Origin: SCTD01 sp963781675
GTDB taxonomy: Bacteria > Actinomycetota > Actinomycetes > Mycobacteriales > SCTD01
Assembly: GCA_963781675.1 (NCBI GenBank)
Contig: CAWAGF010000005.1
Span: forward strand, 186,001-250,000
Direction of reading: 5' to 3'
Length of the DNA stretch: 64,000 bases
Both the position numbers and the translations under genes were made by a program. The notes beneath the pieces are model-generated. The model made no database searches, was not told the origin of the DNA, and saw nothing but the letters and a program-made list of their open reading frames with translations. Positions 17,214 through 26,085 of this stretch are shown piece by piece. Numbering within the stretch: position 1 is the stretch's first letter; each line of letters opens with the position of its first letter.

Positions 17214-18611
17214 ATGCGCCTCCGCTCCCTGCTGCCGCTCGCCGCAGCCTCCGTCCTGCTCGCCCCGCTGGTGGCCACGGCCGCCCCGGCCCCGGTCGCC
17301 TTCCCCGAGGAGGCCGGCACGCAGGGCACGCCCGCTGCCGGCAGCGGCGTCGACCTCAAGCCGGTGTCGAACTGGTCCTACAAGGGCGGCACGGACCTCG
17401 AGTTCGTGACGATCAAGAAGCGTGACTACGCGGTCGCGCCCTCCGAGACCAGCAGCGGCGGCGTCGGCGCGCTGCGCATCTTCGACCTGACGGCCAACCC
17501 GGCCAAGCCCAAGCTCGTGGGCTTCCTGCCCTGCGACGTCACGCAGAACGACGTCCAGATCCGCGGCACGACGGTCTTCATGGGCGTCGACGGCGGCACC
17601 TCCGGCCCGGCCGGCTGCTTCGAGAAGCTCGGCATCGAGCCGGCCCTCGGCGTCCTCGCGGTCAGCCTGGCCAACCCGGCCAAGCCCACGCCCGTCGGCT
17701 TCACGCCGATCAAGTACGGCGCCCACAACACGACGCTGCACCCGAGCGGCGACTACCTCTACGTCAGCGACTCCGAGCTCACCCCCAAGCAGGGCGAGCC
17801 GGCCGGCCAGATGCTCGGCCGCATCAACGTCGTCGACGTGCGCAACCTCAAGGCGATGAAGGAGGTCTTCACCCTCCCGCTGCCGACCGGGCTGTCCAGC
17901 CACGACATCGACTTCAACGCCAAGGGCGACCGCGCCTACAGCGCCGCGCTCACCGAGACGCTGATCCTCGACACGAGCGACCCGGCCAAGCCGAGCATCG
18001 CCACGACGATCGTCGACCCCGCCGTGAACATCAGCCACGGCGCGGACCTGACCCCCGACGAGACCCACCTCTACGTCACCGACGAGCAGGCCGGCGCCGC
18101 GGCCAACGGCGTCTGCAACGTGGGCGGCGTGCACGTCTACGACCTCACGACGCCGGTCCCGGTGAAGACCGCGTTCTACGCCTTCAGCCCGGCGAACTCG
18201 CTGACCTCGACGATCACCGGCGCGAGCCTGACCTGCACCGCGCACGTCCTCGACTACGGCCCCACCGGCACGACCTTCTCCAACGCCGGCTACGCCGCGG
18301 GTGTCCGCATCATCGACATCACCAACCGGCTGGGCCTGCCGGAGGAGCTGGCGTCCTTCACGCCGGTCGACTCCGACACCTGGAGCGCCAAGCAGTACAA
18401 GAACCCGAAGTACCTGTACGCCAACGACCTCAACCGCGGCTTCGACGTCTTCGAGTACGCCGAGGGCTCGGGCGCGGTCGACACCCGCACGCCGAAGCAG
18501 AAGCAGTACGGCATCACCCGCATCGGGAAGACGACGTTCATGGACGGCGCCTGGTGCGCCGACCCGACGGGGTCCCTCGGCCTGCTCGAGGGGCACCACC
18601 TCAAGGCCTAG
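17214..18611 (+). CDS. Secreted LVIVD-repeat beta-propeller protein
   Basis: An exported protein of 465 residues with unknown role. The signal peptide is MRLRSLLPLAAASVLLAPLVATAAPA. The mature part consists of repeated blade-like segments of the form LRIFDLTANPAKPKLVGFL, INVVDVRNLKAMKEVF, LILDTSDPAKPSIATT and VRIIDITN, characteristic of LVIVD/propeller proteins. I chose ATG 17214 over a GTG three codons upstream because it begins the signal peptide. Its stop overlaps the convergent threonine aldolase stop by four bases (CTAG). Confidence 0.8.
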   Translation: MRLRSLLPLAAASVLLAPLVATAAPAPVAFPEEAGTQGTPAAGSGVDLKPVSNWSYKGGTDLEFVTIKKRDYAVAPSETSSGGVGALRIFDLTANPAKPKLVGFLPCDVTQNDVQIRGTTVFMGVDGGTSGPAGCFEKLGIEPALGVLAVSLANPAKPTPVGFTPIKYGAHNTTLHPSGDYLYVSDSELTPKQGEPAGQMLGRINVVDVRNLKAMKEVFTLPLPTGLSSHDIDFNAKGDRAYSAALTETLILDTSDPAKPSIATTIVDPAVNISHGADLTPDETHLYVTDEQAGAAANGVCNVGGVHVYDLTTPVPVKTAFYAFSPANSLTSTITGASLTCTAHVLDYGPTGTTFSNAGYAAGVRIIDITNRLGLPEELASFTPVDSDTWSAKQYKNPKYLYANDLNRGFDVFEYAEGSGAVDTRTPKQKQYGITRIGKTTFMDGAWCADPTGSLGLLEGHHLKA

Positions 18612-19600
18612 CGCCCCAGCAGTGCTCCGACGACGCCGGCCGCCCTCTGGGCGCCGGCGTCGTCGACGTCCAGGTGGGTGACGAGGCGCACGCGCCGCGG
18701 CCCGACCACGCTGATCAGAACCCCCTGCTCGCGCGCGGCAGCGGCCAGCGCCGGGGCGTCCGCCACCTCCAGCGGCACGATGTTCGTCGCGACCGGCCCG
18801 ACGCCCAGCGCGTCCGCGATCGACTGCGCGCGCCGGTGGTCCTCCGCGAGCCGCTCGACGTGGTGCTCGAGCGCGTACGAGCCGGCGGCCGCGAGCACAC
18901 CGGCCTGCCGCATCCCGCCGCCGAGGCGCTTGCGCAGGACCCGAGCCTCCGCGGCGCGGGTCGCGTCGGTGACGACGAGCGAGCCGACCGGAGCGCCAAG
19001 GCCCTTGCTCAGGCAGACGCTCAGCGTGTCGAACAGCGCGCCGTACTCCGCCGGCGCGGTGCCGCTCGCGACGGCGGCGTTGAAGATGCGCGCGCCGTCG
19101 CAGTGCAGCGCCATGCCGTGCGCGCGGGTCAGGTCGCGCAGCTCCTGCAGCACCGGCAGCGGGTGCACCAGCCCGCCGCCGCGGTTGTGCGTCTGCTCGA
19201 CGCTGACCGCGCTGGTGGCCACGGTCCCCCAGCCGGCCGGCCGCAGGTACTGCTCCACCGTCGCGGCGTCCATCAGCCCGCCGGGGACGGTGCGTGACTG
19301 GATCCCGCCGTGCTGCGCGGCGCCGCCGTGCTCGTAGGTCACGACGTGGGCGTCGGCGTCGCAGAGCAGCTCCTCCGCCGGGGGCACCACCAGGCGCAGG
19401 CAGATCTGGTTGCCCATGGTGCCGCTCGGGACGAAGACGGCGGCCTCGTGGCCGAACAGCTCGGCGGTCTGCTCCTCCAGCCGGTTGACCGACGGGTCCT
19501 CGCCGTAGACGTCGTCGCCGACCTCCGCGGCGGCCATCGCGGCCCGCATCGGCCCGGTCGGACGGGTGAGCGTGTCGCTGCGCAGATCGACGAGGGTCAC
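18608..19600 (-). CDS. ltaE: Low-specificity L-threonine aldolase (PLP enzyme)
   Basis: This enzyme interconverts (allo-)threonine with glycine and acetaldehyde. Family motifs are VDLRSDTLTRPTGPM at the N-terminus, VGDDVYGEDPSVNRLE, FVPSGTMGNQ, HCDGARIFNAAVA and the PLP lysine in VCLSKGLGAPVGS. Length is 330 residues. The GTG start at 19600 is 19 bases from the start of the divergent sigma-like gene, so their promoters must overlap each other's coding regions or lie within them. Confidence 0.92.
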   Translation of the reverse strand: MTLVDLRSDTLTRPTGPMRAAMAAAEVGDDVYGEDPSVNRLEEQTAELFGHEAAVFVPSGTMGNQICLRLVVPPAEELLCDADAHVVTYEHGGAAQHGGIQSRTVPGGLMDAATVEQYLRPAGWGTVATSAVSVEQTHNRGGGLVHPLPVLQELRDLTRAHGMALHCDGARIFNAAVASGTAPAEYGALFDTLSVCLSKGLGAPVGSLVVTDATRAAEARVLRKRLGGGMRQAGVLAAAGSYALEHHVERLAEDHRRAQSIADALGVGPVATNIVPLEVADAPALAAAAREQGVLISVVGPRRVRLVTHLDVDDAGAQRAAGVVGALLGR

Positions 19601-19619
19601 GACCTCTAGGCTAGGAGCC

Positions 19620-21005
19620 GTGGCAGAGCTGACCCGGCCGGCGGGCGCGCCGGCGGGCGTCTCCGCCGAGGACCTGGTCGCCGCGATCCGGGTGCACGCC
19701 GACCGCGTCCACGACGCCGTCCGGCGCATCGGCTGCGACGGCCCGGCGGCCGTGCAGGTCGTCGAGGAGAGCGCGGTCGACCTGGTGGAGGTCGTGGCCG
19801 CCCGGCCGGAGACGGTCGAGGACGCCGTCGGCTGGTGGTTCGCGCGCGCCCGTGCCCTCGGCCGCCGGGTCGCCACCCGCAGCGCCGACCTTCCCCTCGG
19901 CGGCGGCGTGCTGGCCGTCGACGAGGACCAGGAGGTCCTGGCCGAGGCGCTCGAGCAGCTGCCCGAGCGCGAGCGGGTGGCGCTGCTGCTCCGCGACTCC
20001 TACGACCTGCCCGCCACCTCCGTCGGCGCCGCGCTCGGGACCGACGCCGACGGCGCGATGGAGCTCGTCGGCCGCGCCCGGCTGGCCTTCCTGCCGCTGG
20101 TCGACGACGAGCCCGCGCCGCAGGTCCCCCCGCACCAGGCCGACCTCGGCGCGCTGGCCCGCATCGGCCAGGGCGGGCAGGTCGCCGCGCGCGACGCGAC
20201 GGTCCGGCGGCACGCGCTGTCCTGCGACGACTGCCGCACCCTCACCGACGCCCAGCAGCGCGCGCACCTGCTGCTCACCGGCCTCACCGTCGTCGCGCTC
20301 CCCGAGGCGGACCGCGTCGGCGTGCTGTCCCGCGTCGAGGAGCAGGCCTTCGCGGTGCTCCCGGCGGCGGAGTCGCTGGTGGTCGTGCCCGAGGACGAGG
20401 AGTTCTGGGACGACGACGAGGAGCCGCGGCTGTTCTCGCCGCTGCTCACCCTGCTCGCCCTCGTCGTCACCGTCCTGCTCGGCCTCGGCCTGGGCCTGCT
20501 GCTCAGCCGGGCCGGCGGCGTCGGCTCGCTGCTCGGTCCCGAGGGGCGGGCGCCCGAGGACGTCGAGCTGCTCGTCGCGCCGTCCGTCGCACCGCAGGTG
20601 CTGGTCAGCCCGCCCACCGTCCAGGCCCCGCCGCCGGAGACCCGCGTCTTCGTCATCACGCCCCCGCCGCCGGTCCCCTCGCCGCCGCCGCCCTCCCCCG
20701 TCGCGGCCTCCCCGGCGCCGGCCAGCGACCCGCTCGGCCTGACGCTCGACCCCACCAGCGGGCCGAACGGCCAGCGCCTCACCGTGAACGGCACCGGCTT
20801 CACCCCCGGCGCGCAGGTGCTCGTGCAGTACCTCGACCCGACCGGCGAGCCCACCGGCGCGCAGGCCGTCGTGGTCGCCGACGCACGCGGCCGCTTCACC
20901 ACCGAGCTCACCGCGCAGGACCCGAACAACCTGCCGGGCGAGCACGTGGTGCGGGCCGGCGACGGCGAGAGCACCGCCGAGGCGACCTACACCGCCGAGG
21001 CCTGA
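19620..21005 (+). CDS. ECF-type sigma factor fused to anti-sigma zinc motif, membrane helix and extracellular domain
   Basis: A single 461-residue protein joins normally separate parts. Residues about 15-90 resemble a divergent sigma region 2 (ending VGWWFARARALGRR) and about 105-160 sigma region 4 (ALEQLPERERVALLLRDSYD). Then comes HALSCDDC, with His198, Cys202 and Cys205, the H-x3-C-x2-C anti-sigma zinc motif, a membrane helix at about 272-295, a Pro-rich stalk at about 340-380 and a C-terminal IPT/Ig-like domain (from LTLDPTSGPNGQRLTVNGTGF). It looks like a membrane-tethered transcription regulator; I recall ECF groups with such fused extensions in actinobacteria (ECF53-like). It starts at GTG 19620 after a CTAGGAG ribosome-binding site. 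Confidence 0.72.
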   Translation: MAELTRPAGAPAGVSAEDLVAAIRVHADRVHDAVRRIGCDGPAAVQVVEESAVDLVEVVAARPETVEDAVGWWFARARALGRRVATRSADLPLGGGVLAVDEDQEVLAEALEQLPERERVALLLRDSYDLPATSVGAALGTDADGAMELVGRARLAFLPLVDDEPAPQVPPHQADLGALARIGQGGQVAARDATVRRHALSCDDCRTLTDAQQRAHLLLTGLTVVALPEADRVGVLSRVEEQAFAVLPAAESLVVVPEDEEFWDDDEEPRLFSPLLTLLALVVTVLLGLGLGLLLSRAGGVGSLLGPEGRAPEDVELLVAPSVAPQVLVSPPTVQAPPPETRVFVITPPPPVPSPPPPSPVAASPAPASDPLGLTLDPTSGPNGQRLTVNGTGFTPGAQVLVQYLDPTGEPTGAQAVVVADARGRFTTELTAQDPNNLPGEHVVRAGDGESTAEATYTAEA

Positions 21006-21006
21006 C

Positions 21007-22371
21007 CTAGCGGTCGCGCCGCGCCTGCAACATCTCGGCGACGAGGAAGGCCAGCTCGAGGGCCTGGCTGGTGTTCAGGCGCGGGTCGCAGGCCGTCTCG
21101 TACCGGCCCGCGAGGTCGGCGTCGGTGAGCTGCTGCGCGCCGCCGAGGCACTCGGTGACGTCGTCGCCGGACAGCTCGACGTGGACGCCGCCGGCCCACG
21201 AGCCGAGCCCCGCGTGCACCTCGAAGAAGCCGCGCACCTCGTCCATGACGTCGTCGAAGTGGCGCGTCTTGTAGCCGCTGGCCGTCTCGGTCGTGTTGCC
21301 GTGCATCGGGTCGCACTCCCACACGACGCTGCGCGGACCGCGGGACCGCTCGACCGCCTCCACCAGCGGCGGCAGCACGTCGCGCACCTTGCCCGCGCCC
21401 ATGCGGGTGATGAGGGTGAGCCGGCCGGGCACCGCGTCCGGGTCGAGCCGCTCGCACAGCGCCACCGCCGTGCTGGGGTCGACGGACGGGCCGAGCTTCA
21501 CGCCGATCGGGTTGTGCAGGCGGGACAGGAAGTCGACGTGCGCGCCGTCGAGGTCGCGGGTCCGCTCGCCGATCCAGACCATGTGCGCCGACAGGTCGTA
21601 CGGCTGCCCCTCGGCGTCCGGGCGCGTCAGCGCGCGCTCGTACTCCAGCAGCAGCGCCTCGTGGCTGGCGTAGAGCTCGACGCCGTGCGTCTGCGGAGTC
21701 GCCTCCAGGTCCAGGCCGCAGGCACGCATGAAGGCCAGCGCCCGCTCGATGTCGGTGGCCAGCTCCTGGTAGCGGTGGCCTGCGGGGCTGCGCTGCACGA
21801 AGGCGGTGTTCCAGTCGTGCACGGCCGCGAGGTCGGCGCTGCCGTCGGTGGCCATCGCCCGCATGAAGTTCATGGTGGCGGCGCTGTTCGCGTAGGCGCG
21901 GACCATGCGCGAGGGGTCCGGTGTGCGCTCGCCGTGCAGGTCGTTGACGGCGTCCCCGCGGTACGACGGCAGGCCAGTCGCGCTCTCGATGTCGTTGCTG
22001 CGCGGCTTGGCGTACTGCCCGGCGAGCCGGCCGACCTTCACCACCGGGACGCTGGCGCCGTACGTCAGGACGACGGCCATCTGCAGCAGCGTGCGGACCT
22101 TGCCGCGGATGCCGTCGGCGGTGTTCGCCGCGAAGGTCTCCGCGCAGTCGCCACCCTGCAGCAGGAAGGCCTCCCCCCGCGCCACGGCCGCGAGGCGCTC
22201 GCGCAGGTTGTCGCACTCCCCCGGCTGGACCAGCGGCGGGACCTGGCTGAGCGTCTCGTAGACCTCGGCCAGCGCGGCCTTGTCCGGCCAGGACGGCTGC
22301 TGCAGCGCCGGGAGGTCGCGCCAGCGGTCCAGGTCGGAGGTGGCGTCGGCGGGTTCGAGCGTCGCGGTCAC
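21007..22371 (-). CDS. aroG: Class II 3-deoxy-7-phosphoheptulonate synthase
   Basis: This is the plant-like class II DAHP synthase, first enzyme of aromatic amino acid synthesis and typical of actinobacteria. Its 454 residues are the normal length. Diagnostic stretches are LPALQQPSWPD, FLLQGGDCAETFA, KVGRLAGQYAKPRS, LPSYRGDAVN, THGVELYASHEALLLEYE, HMVWIGERTR, NPIGVKLGP, LITRMGAGKV and WECDPMHGNT. GTG 22371 is the start. It is the second DAHP synthase in this window, and the pair probably allows differential control by Trp, Tyr and Phe. Its position near the PASTA kinase matches the conserved actinobacterial neighbourhood. Confidence 0.95.
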   Translation of the reverse strand: MTATLEPADATSDLDRWRDLPALQQPSWPDKAALAEVYETLSQVPPLVQPGECDNLRERLAAVARGEAFLLQGGDCAETFAANTADGIRGKVRTLLQMAVVLTYGASVPVVKVGRLAGQYAKPRSNDIESATGLPSYRGDAVNDLHGERTPDPSRMVRAYANSAATMNFMRAMATDGSADLAAVHDWNTAFVQRSPAGHRYQELATDIERALAFMRACGLDLEATPQTHGVELYASHEALLLEYERALTRPDAEGQPYDLSAHMVWIGERTRDLDGAHVDFLSRLHNPIGVKLGPSVDPSTAVALCERLDPDAVPGRLTLITRMGAGKVRDVLPPLVEAVERSRGPRSVVWECDPMHGNTTETASGYKTRHFDDVMDEVRGFFEVHAGLGSWAGGVHVELSGDDVTECLGGAQQLTDADLAGRYETACDPRLNTSQALELAFLVAEMLQARRDR

Positions 22372-22389
22372 CCCCGCAAGGCTAGGCGA

Positions 22390-23415
22390 CTAGCCGAAGA
22401 AGACCTCGGCCTCCGCGTAGCGCTCGACCGGCACGGTCTTGAGCTCGCGGGTGGCCTCCTCGAGCGGGACCCGGACGATGTCGGTGCCCTGCAGGGCGAC
22501 CATCTTCCCGCTGTCGCCGTCGTGCACGGCGTCCGCGGCCGCGAGGCCGAAGCGGGTGGCCAGCACCCGGTCGTAGGCCGTCGGGGTGCCGCCGCGCTGG
22601 ATGTGGCCGAGCACGGTCGCGCGGGCCTCCTTGCCGGTGCGCCGCTCGATCTCGTCGCCGAGCACCTGGCCGATGCCGCCGAGGCGGACGTGCCCGAAGG
22701 CGTCGACCTCGCCGGAGGACACCGCCATCGTCCCCTCCTTCGGGGTGGCCCCCTCGGCCACGACGAGGATCGGCGCGTACTGCCGCTCGAAGCGCCGCTC
22801 GACGTAGGCGCAGACCTGCTCGATGTCGAACGGCCGCTCGGGGATGAGGATGACGTTGGCGCCGCCGGCCAGGCCGGAGTGCAGCGCGATCCAGCCGGCG
22901 TGCCGGCCCATGACCTCGACGACCAGCGCGCGGTGGTGCGACTCCGCGGTGGTGTGCAGGCGGTCGATGGCCTCCACCGCGATCTGCACAGCGGTGTCGA
23001 AGCCGAACGTGTAGTCGGTCGCGCCCAGGTCGTTGTCGATGGTCTTGGGGACGCCGACGACGTTGACGCCGGCCGCCGCGAGCTGGGTCGCGACGCCGAG
23101 CGTGTCCTCGCCCCCGATGGCGACGAGGGCGTCCACGCCGGCCTTCTCGAGGTTCTCGCGGACCCGGTCGACGCCGCCCTCGACCTTCATGACGTTGGTG
23201 CGGCTGCTGCCGAGGATGGTGCCGCCGCGCGGGAGGATGCCGCGGGTCTGCTCGACGCCGAGCGGCATGGTCAGCCCCTCCAGCGGGCCCTTCCAGCCGT
23301 CGCGGAAGCCGACGAACTCGTGCCCGTGCACCTCGGTGCCCTTGCGGACCACCGCGCGGATCACTGCGTTGAGCCCCGGGCAGTCGCCCCCGCCAGTCAG
23401 GACACCGATGCGCAT
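22390..23415 (-). CDS. pfkA: 6-phosphofructokinase with PPi-type active-site residues
   Basis: This enzyme phosphorylates fructose 6-phosphate in glycolysis. The 341-residue protein begins MRIGVLTGGGDCPGLNAVIR. At the two positions that separate phosphate donors it has Asp104 (in GGEDTLG) and Lys124 (in PKTIDNDL). ATP enzymes usually have Gly at both, PPi-dependent enzymes Asp and Lys, so this one may use pyrophosphate or belong to the mixed group III of actinobacteria. The motif MGRHAGWIALHSGLA is also present. It lies just upstream of, and in the same direction as, class II DAHP synthase (18-base gap), probably one transcript. Confidence 0.92.
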   Translation of the reverse strand: MRIGVLTGGGDCPGLNAVIRAVVRKGTEVHGHEFVGFRDGWKGPLEGLTMPLGVEQTRGILPRGGTILGSSRTNVMKVEGGVDRVRENLEKAGVDALVAIGGEDTLGVATQLAAAGVNVVGVPKTIDNDLGATDYTFGFDTAVQIAVEAIDRLHTTAESHHRALVVEVMGRHAGWIALHSGLAGGANVILIPERPFDIEQVCAYVERRFERQYAPILVVAEGATPKEGTMAVSSGEVDAFGHVRLGGIGQVLGDEIERRTGKEARATVLGHIQRGGTPTAYDRVLATRFGLAAADAVHDGDSGKMVALQGTDIVRVPLEEATRELKTVPVERYAEAEVFFG

Positions 23416-23462
23416 CCGCGGACCCTATCCAGTCGGCGGCGCCGTCGGCCGATGGTCATCTC

Positions 23463-24494
23463 GTGCTCCGTCGTACCGCGCTGACCGCTGCCCTGGTGGC
23501 GGCGCTGCTGGGCGTCCCCTCGCCCGCGGGCGCGGCCTCGCTGGACGACCTCCAGGCGCAGGTCGCCGCGGCCACCGCGCGCACCTCCTCGCTGTCGCTC
23601 GCGCTGGAGCAGGCGGCCGCCGCCGACGGCGGGCTGCGGGTCGCCCTGGAGCGGCTGGCCACCGCACACGACGAGGCGCAGGCGCGGCTCGACTCCCGCG
23701 TCCGCCAGGTCTGGATCAGCCGCCGGTGGGACCCGATGTCCTGGACGGCCGGCCTCGGGAACCCCGGGCTGCGGCGCATCGCCCAGCAGGGTGCGGCCTC
23801 TTCGGTACGGGTCGAGCGGGAGCTCGTCGAGGCCGTCGGCGCCCAGTCCGCGGCGGCGACCTCGCTGCGCGCCGAAGGCGCGCGCCGCCGGGCCGCGTTG
23901 CGGGTGCAGGCCGCCTCCGCGCTGCAGGCGCAGGAGTCGGCGCGCCGGCTGCTCGCCGACGCCGAGGAAGCGCTCGCCCGGGAGGCCGCCGCCGCCGCGT
24001 CCGCCGCCGAGCAGGCGCGCGTGCAGGCCGCTGCCGAGGCGCTCGCCGCCTCCCGCGCCTCCCTCGACACCGCCTCGGCGGTCGTCACCCGCGCGCTGAC
24101 CCCCGCGCAGACCCGCCGCTCGCAGCGCGCGCAGGAGGTCGAGGCACCGCTCGTCGCGCTGGTCGAGACCGCCGGCTCCGGCTACCCCGCGGGCTACGCC
24201 CCGACCGGCGAGGTCCTCGCCGGCCTCGCCTCCTGGTACGGGCCCGGCTTCGTCGGGAGCCCGACCGCGAGCGGTGCCCCGTACGACCCGGAGCGCCTCA
24301 CCTGCGCGCACAAGACGCTGCGGCTCGGGACCGTCGTCCGGGTGTCCGCGAACGGCCGCGCCGTCTCCTGCCTGGTCAACGACCGCGGGCCGTACGTCGG
24401 GCCGCGCATCCTCGACATGTCGCGCGCCGGATCGCGTGCGCTGGGCTACGACGGCGTGCAGCAGGTCGTGATCGAGGTGCTCGCGCCGGTCTAG
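23463..24494 (+). CDS. Secreted coiled-coil protein with C-terminal RlpA-like double-psi beta-barrel
   Basis: An exported 343-residue protein. Signal peptide MLRRTALTAALVAALLGVPSPAGA is followed by a long Ala-rich coiled coil (about 25-225). The C-terminal DPBB domain begins with LAGLASWYGPGF and contains SGAPYDPERLTCAHK, GTVVRVSANGRAVSCLVNDRGPY and RILDMSRAG. This domain occurs in RlpA transglycosylases and expansin-like proteins, so peptidoglycan binding or cleavage is plausible but not proven. The coiled coil recalls NlpC/P60-partner proteins of actinobacteria. It starts at GTG 23463. Confidence 0.8.
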   Translation: MLRRTALTAALVAALLGVPSPAGAASLDDLQAQVAAATARTSSLSLALEQAAAADGGLRVALERLATAHDEAQARLDSRVRQVWISRRWDPMSWTAGLGNPGLRRIAQQGAASSVRVERELVEAVGAQSAAATSLRAEGARRRAALRVQAASALQAQESARRLLADAEEALAREAAAAASAAEQARVQAAAEALAASRASLDTASAVVTRALTPAQTRRSQRAQEVEAPLVALVETAGSGYPAGYAPTGEVLAGLASWYGPGFVGSPTASGAPYDPERLTCAHKTLRLGTVVRVSANGRAVSCLVNDRGPYVGPRILDMSRAGSRALGYDGVQQVVIEVLAPV

Positions 24495-24503
24495 GGTGCC
24501 GAC

Positions 24504-25019
24504 GTGCTGACCGGAGAGCGCGTGGTGCTGCGGCCGTTCCGCGCTGAGGACCTCGAGCCGCTGTGGCGCTCCCGGCAGGACCCGCTGACCTGGGCGCGGA
24601 CGACGGAGGCGCCGCTGGTCCCCGAGACGCTCGAGGCCTACCGCACCCGGCACGCCGACCGCGGCAAGGACGGCAACGCGGAGTTCGCCGCGGAGGTCGA
24701 CGGCGAGCTGGTGGGTCGGGCGGGGCTGTTCCACGTCGACCTGCTGGCACGGCACGCCGAGGTGGGGCTGGCGATCCTGCCGGCGCACCAGGGCCTGGGC
24801 TACGGCAAGGACGTCCTGCGGGTGCTGGTCGACTACGGCTTCCGGTCGCGCAACCTGCGCCGGATCCACCTGCAGACGCTGGCCTCCAACGCCGCGGCCC
24901 TGGCCGCCTACCGCGCGGTCGGCTTCGTCGAGGAGGGGCGGCTCCGCGAGCACGCGTGGGTCGAGGGGGCGTACGACGACGTCGTGCTGATGGGCGTGCT
25001 GCAGGCGGACTGGGCCTAG
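24504..25019 (+). CDS. GNAT N-acetyltransferase, RimJ/RimL-like
   Basis: A 171-residue acetyl-CoA-dependent acetyltransferase of unknown substrate. It opens LTGERVVLRPFRAEDLEPLW, has the acetyl-CoA loop in ILPAHQGLGYGKDVLRVLVDY and the late GNAT signature NLRRIHLQTLASNAAALAAYRAVGFVEEGRLREHAW, as in RimJ/RimL and SpeG-type enzymes. It follows the RlpA-like gene by 9 bases. Its TAG stop (25017-25019) is immediately followed by the IS481-type insertion. Confidence 0.88.
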   Translation: MLTGERVVLRPFRAEDLEPLWRSRQDPLTWARTTEAPLVPETLEAYRTRHADRGKDGNAEFAAEVDGELVGRAGLFHVDLLARHAEVGLAILPAHQGLGYGKDVLRVLVDYGFRSRNLRRIHLQTLASNAAALAAYRAVGFVEEGRLREHAWVEGAYDDVVLMGVLQADWA

Positions 25020-25020
25020 A

Positions 25021-25042
25021 TGTAACGACCAGACACGTTGTT
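25021..25042 (+). repeat. Left terminal inverted repeat of the IS element
   Basis: Begins TGTAACGACCA and ends CGTTGTT; pairs with the right end at 26085-26106 with three mismatches in the middle (positions 12-14). Confidence 0.9.
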
Positions 25043-25066
25043 GACGGCGTGGTGACTTGATCGAAG

Positions 25067-25123
25067 GAGGACCTCCGGTCTGAGTGGCGGTATCTGACAT
25101 CGCTTCTCAACCCGGAGGTCCTC
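25067..25123 (+). promoter_or_regulatory. Hairpin masking the transposase ribosome-binding site
   Basis: GAGGACCTCCGG at 25067-25078 is perfectly complementary to CCGGAGGTCCTC at 25112-25123, leaving a 33-base loop. The downstream arm contains the CGGAGG Shine-Dalgarno sequence of the transposase GTG at 25125. A transcript that enters from the flanking GNAT gene would carry both arms and fold, hiding the ribosome-binding site. This is a known way in which insertion sequences limit transposase synthesis from read-through RNA. Confidence 0.7.
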
Positions 25124-25124
25124 T

Positions 25125-26085
25125 GTGTCGCACGCTAACGCTCGTCTGAACGAGTACGGCAGGAACCTGATCGCTCAGCGGGTCCTGGCTGGTCACAAGC
25201 CTGGTGAGGTCGCCAAGCAGGTCGGGGTCAGCCGGCAGACGGTCTACAAGTGGGTCCGCCGCTTCCAGGCGGAGGGAGCGGCCGGGCTGGCTGATCGGTC
25301 TTCGCGTCCGCACCGCAGCCCGACCAGGACCAGCCCGAAGGTCACAGCCCGGATCACCGCCGCCAGGGTCAAGCACTTCGCCGGCCCGAGTCGCCTTGTC
25401 AGGGTTGTTGGGTCTGCCGGCGAGCACGATCGGCGCGGTCCTTCGCCGTGAGCAGATGCCTGCCCTGGCTTGTCTTGACCGGGTCACCGGTGAGGTCCTC
25501 AAGGGCCGCCGGCACTCCGACCTGCGTTACGAGCACCGCGAGCCCGGATCGCTGCTGCACGTGGACGTCAAGAAGCTCGGGAAGATCCCGCCGGGCGGCG
25601 GGTGGCGCCTGCACGGCCGCGGCACCAGCACCCCCAGAGGCCGCGGCGCCGGGTGGGACTTCGTCCACGTCGCCGTCGATGACCGCAGCCGCGTCGCCTA
25701 CGTCGAGGTCCTGCCCGATGAGAAGGGCACCACCTGCGCCGGGTTCCTCTACCGCGCCGCGAAGTGGTTCCGCGACCAGCACGGCATCACGATCCGCCGG
25801 GTCCTGACCGACAACGCCAAGAACTACGTCCTGTCCCGCGACTGGAAGGCCGTCTGCAGCGCCCTGCAGATCAAGCACCGCCTGATCAAGCCGCACTGCC
25901 CCTGGACCAACGGCAAAGCCGAGCGCTTCAACCGGACCCTGCAGACCGAGTGGGCCTACAGCCGCAGCTGGACCTACAACCACCAACGCACCCGCGCGCT
26001 GGACAGCTTCGTCCGCCGCTACAACACTCGGCGAGGTCACTCAGCCCTCGGAGGCCGACCCCCCGTCAGCCGCCTCGCCGCGTGA
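25125..26085 (+). CDS. IS481-family transposase, one frame change
   Basis: This is a DDE transposase for cut-and-paste or copy-out transposition. The N-terminal part (MSHANARLNEYGRNLI, HTH with GEVAKQVGVSRQTVYKWVRR) is in one frame up to about 25390; the catalytic core continues in the next frame from about LLGLPASTIGAVLRR. The acidic triad is visible as HVDVKKLG, LTDNAKNYV and NGKAERFNRTL. IS481 members normally have a single frame, and no slippery heptamer is evident, so the break is either inactivating or an assembly indel of the kind seen throughout the window. Confidence 0.88.

Noticed and set aside
25360..25410. Programmed ribosomal frameshift in the IS transposase
   Set aside because: IS481 transposases normally have one frame, no A6G/A3G-like slippery run is present, and many other genes here show similar one-base breaks.
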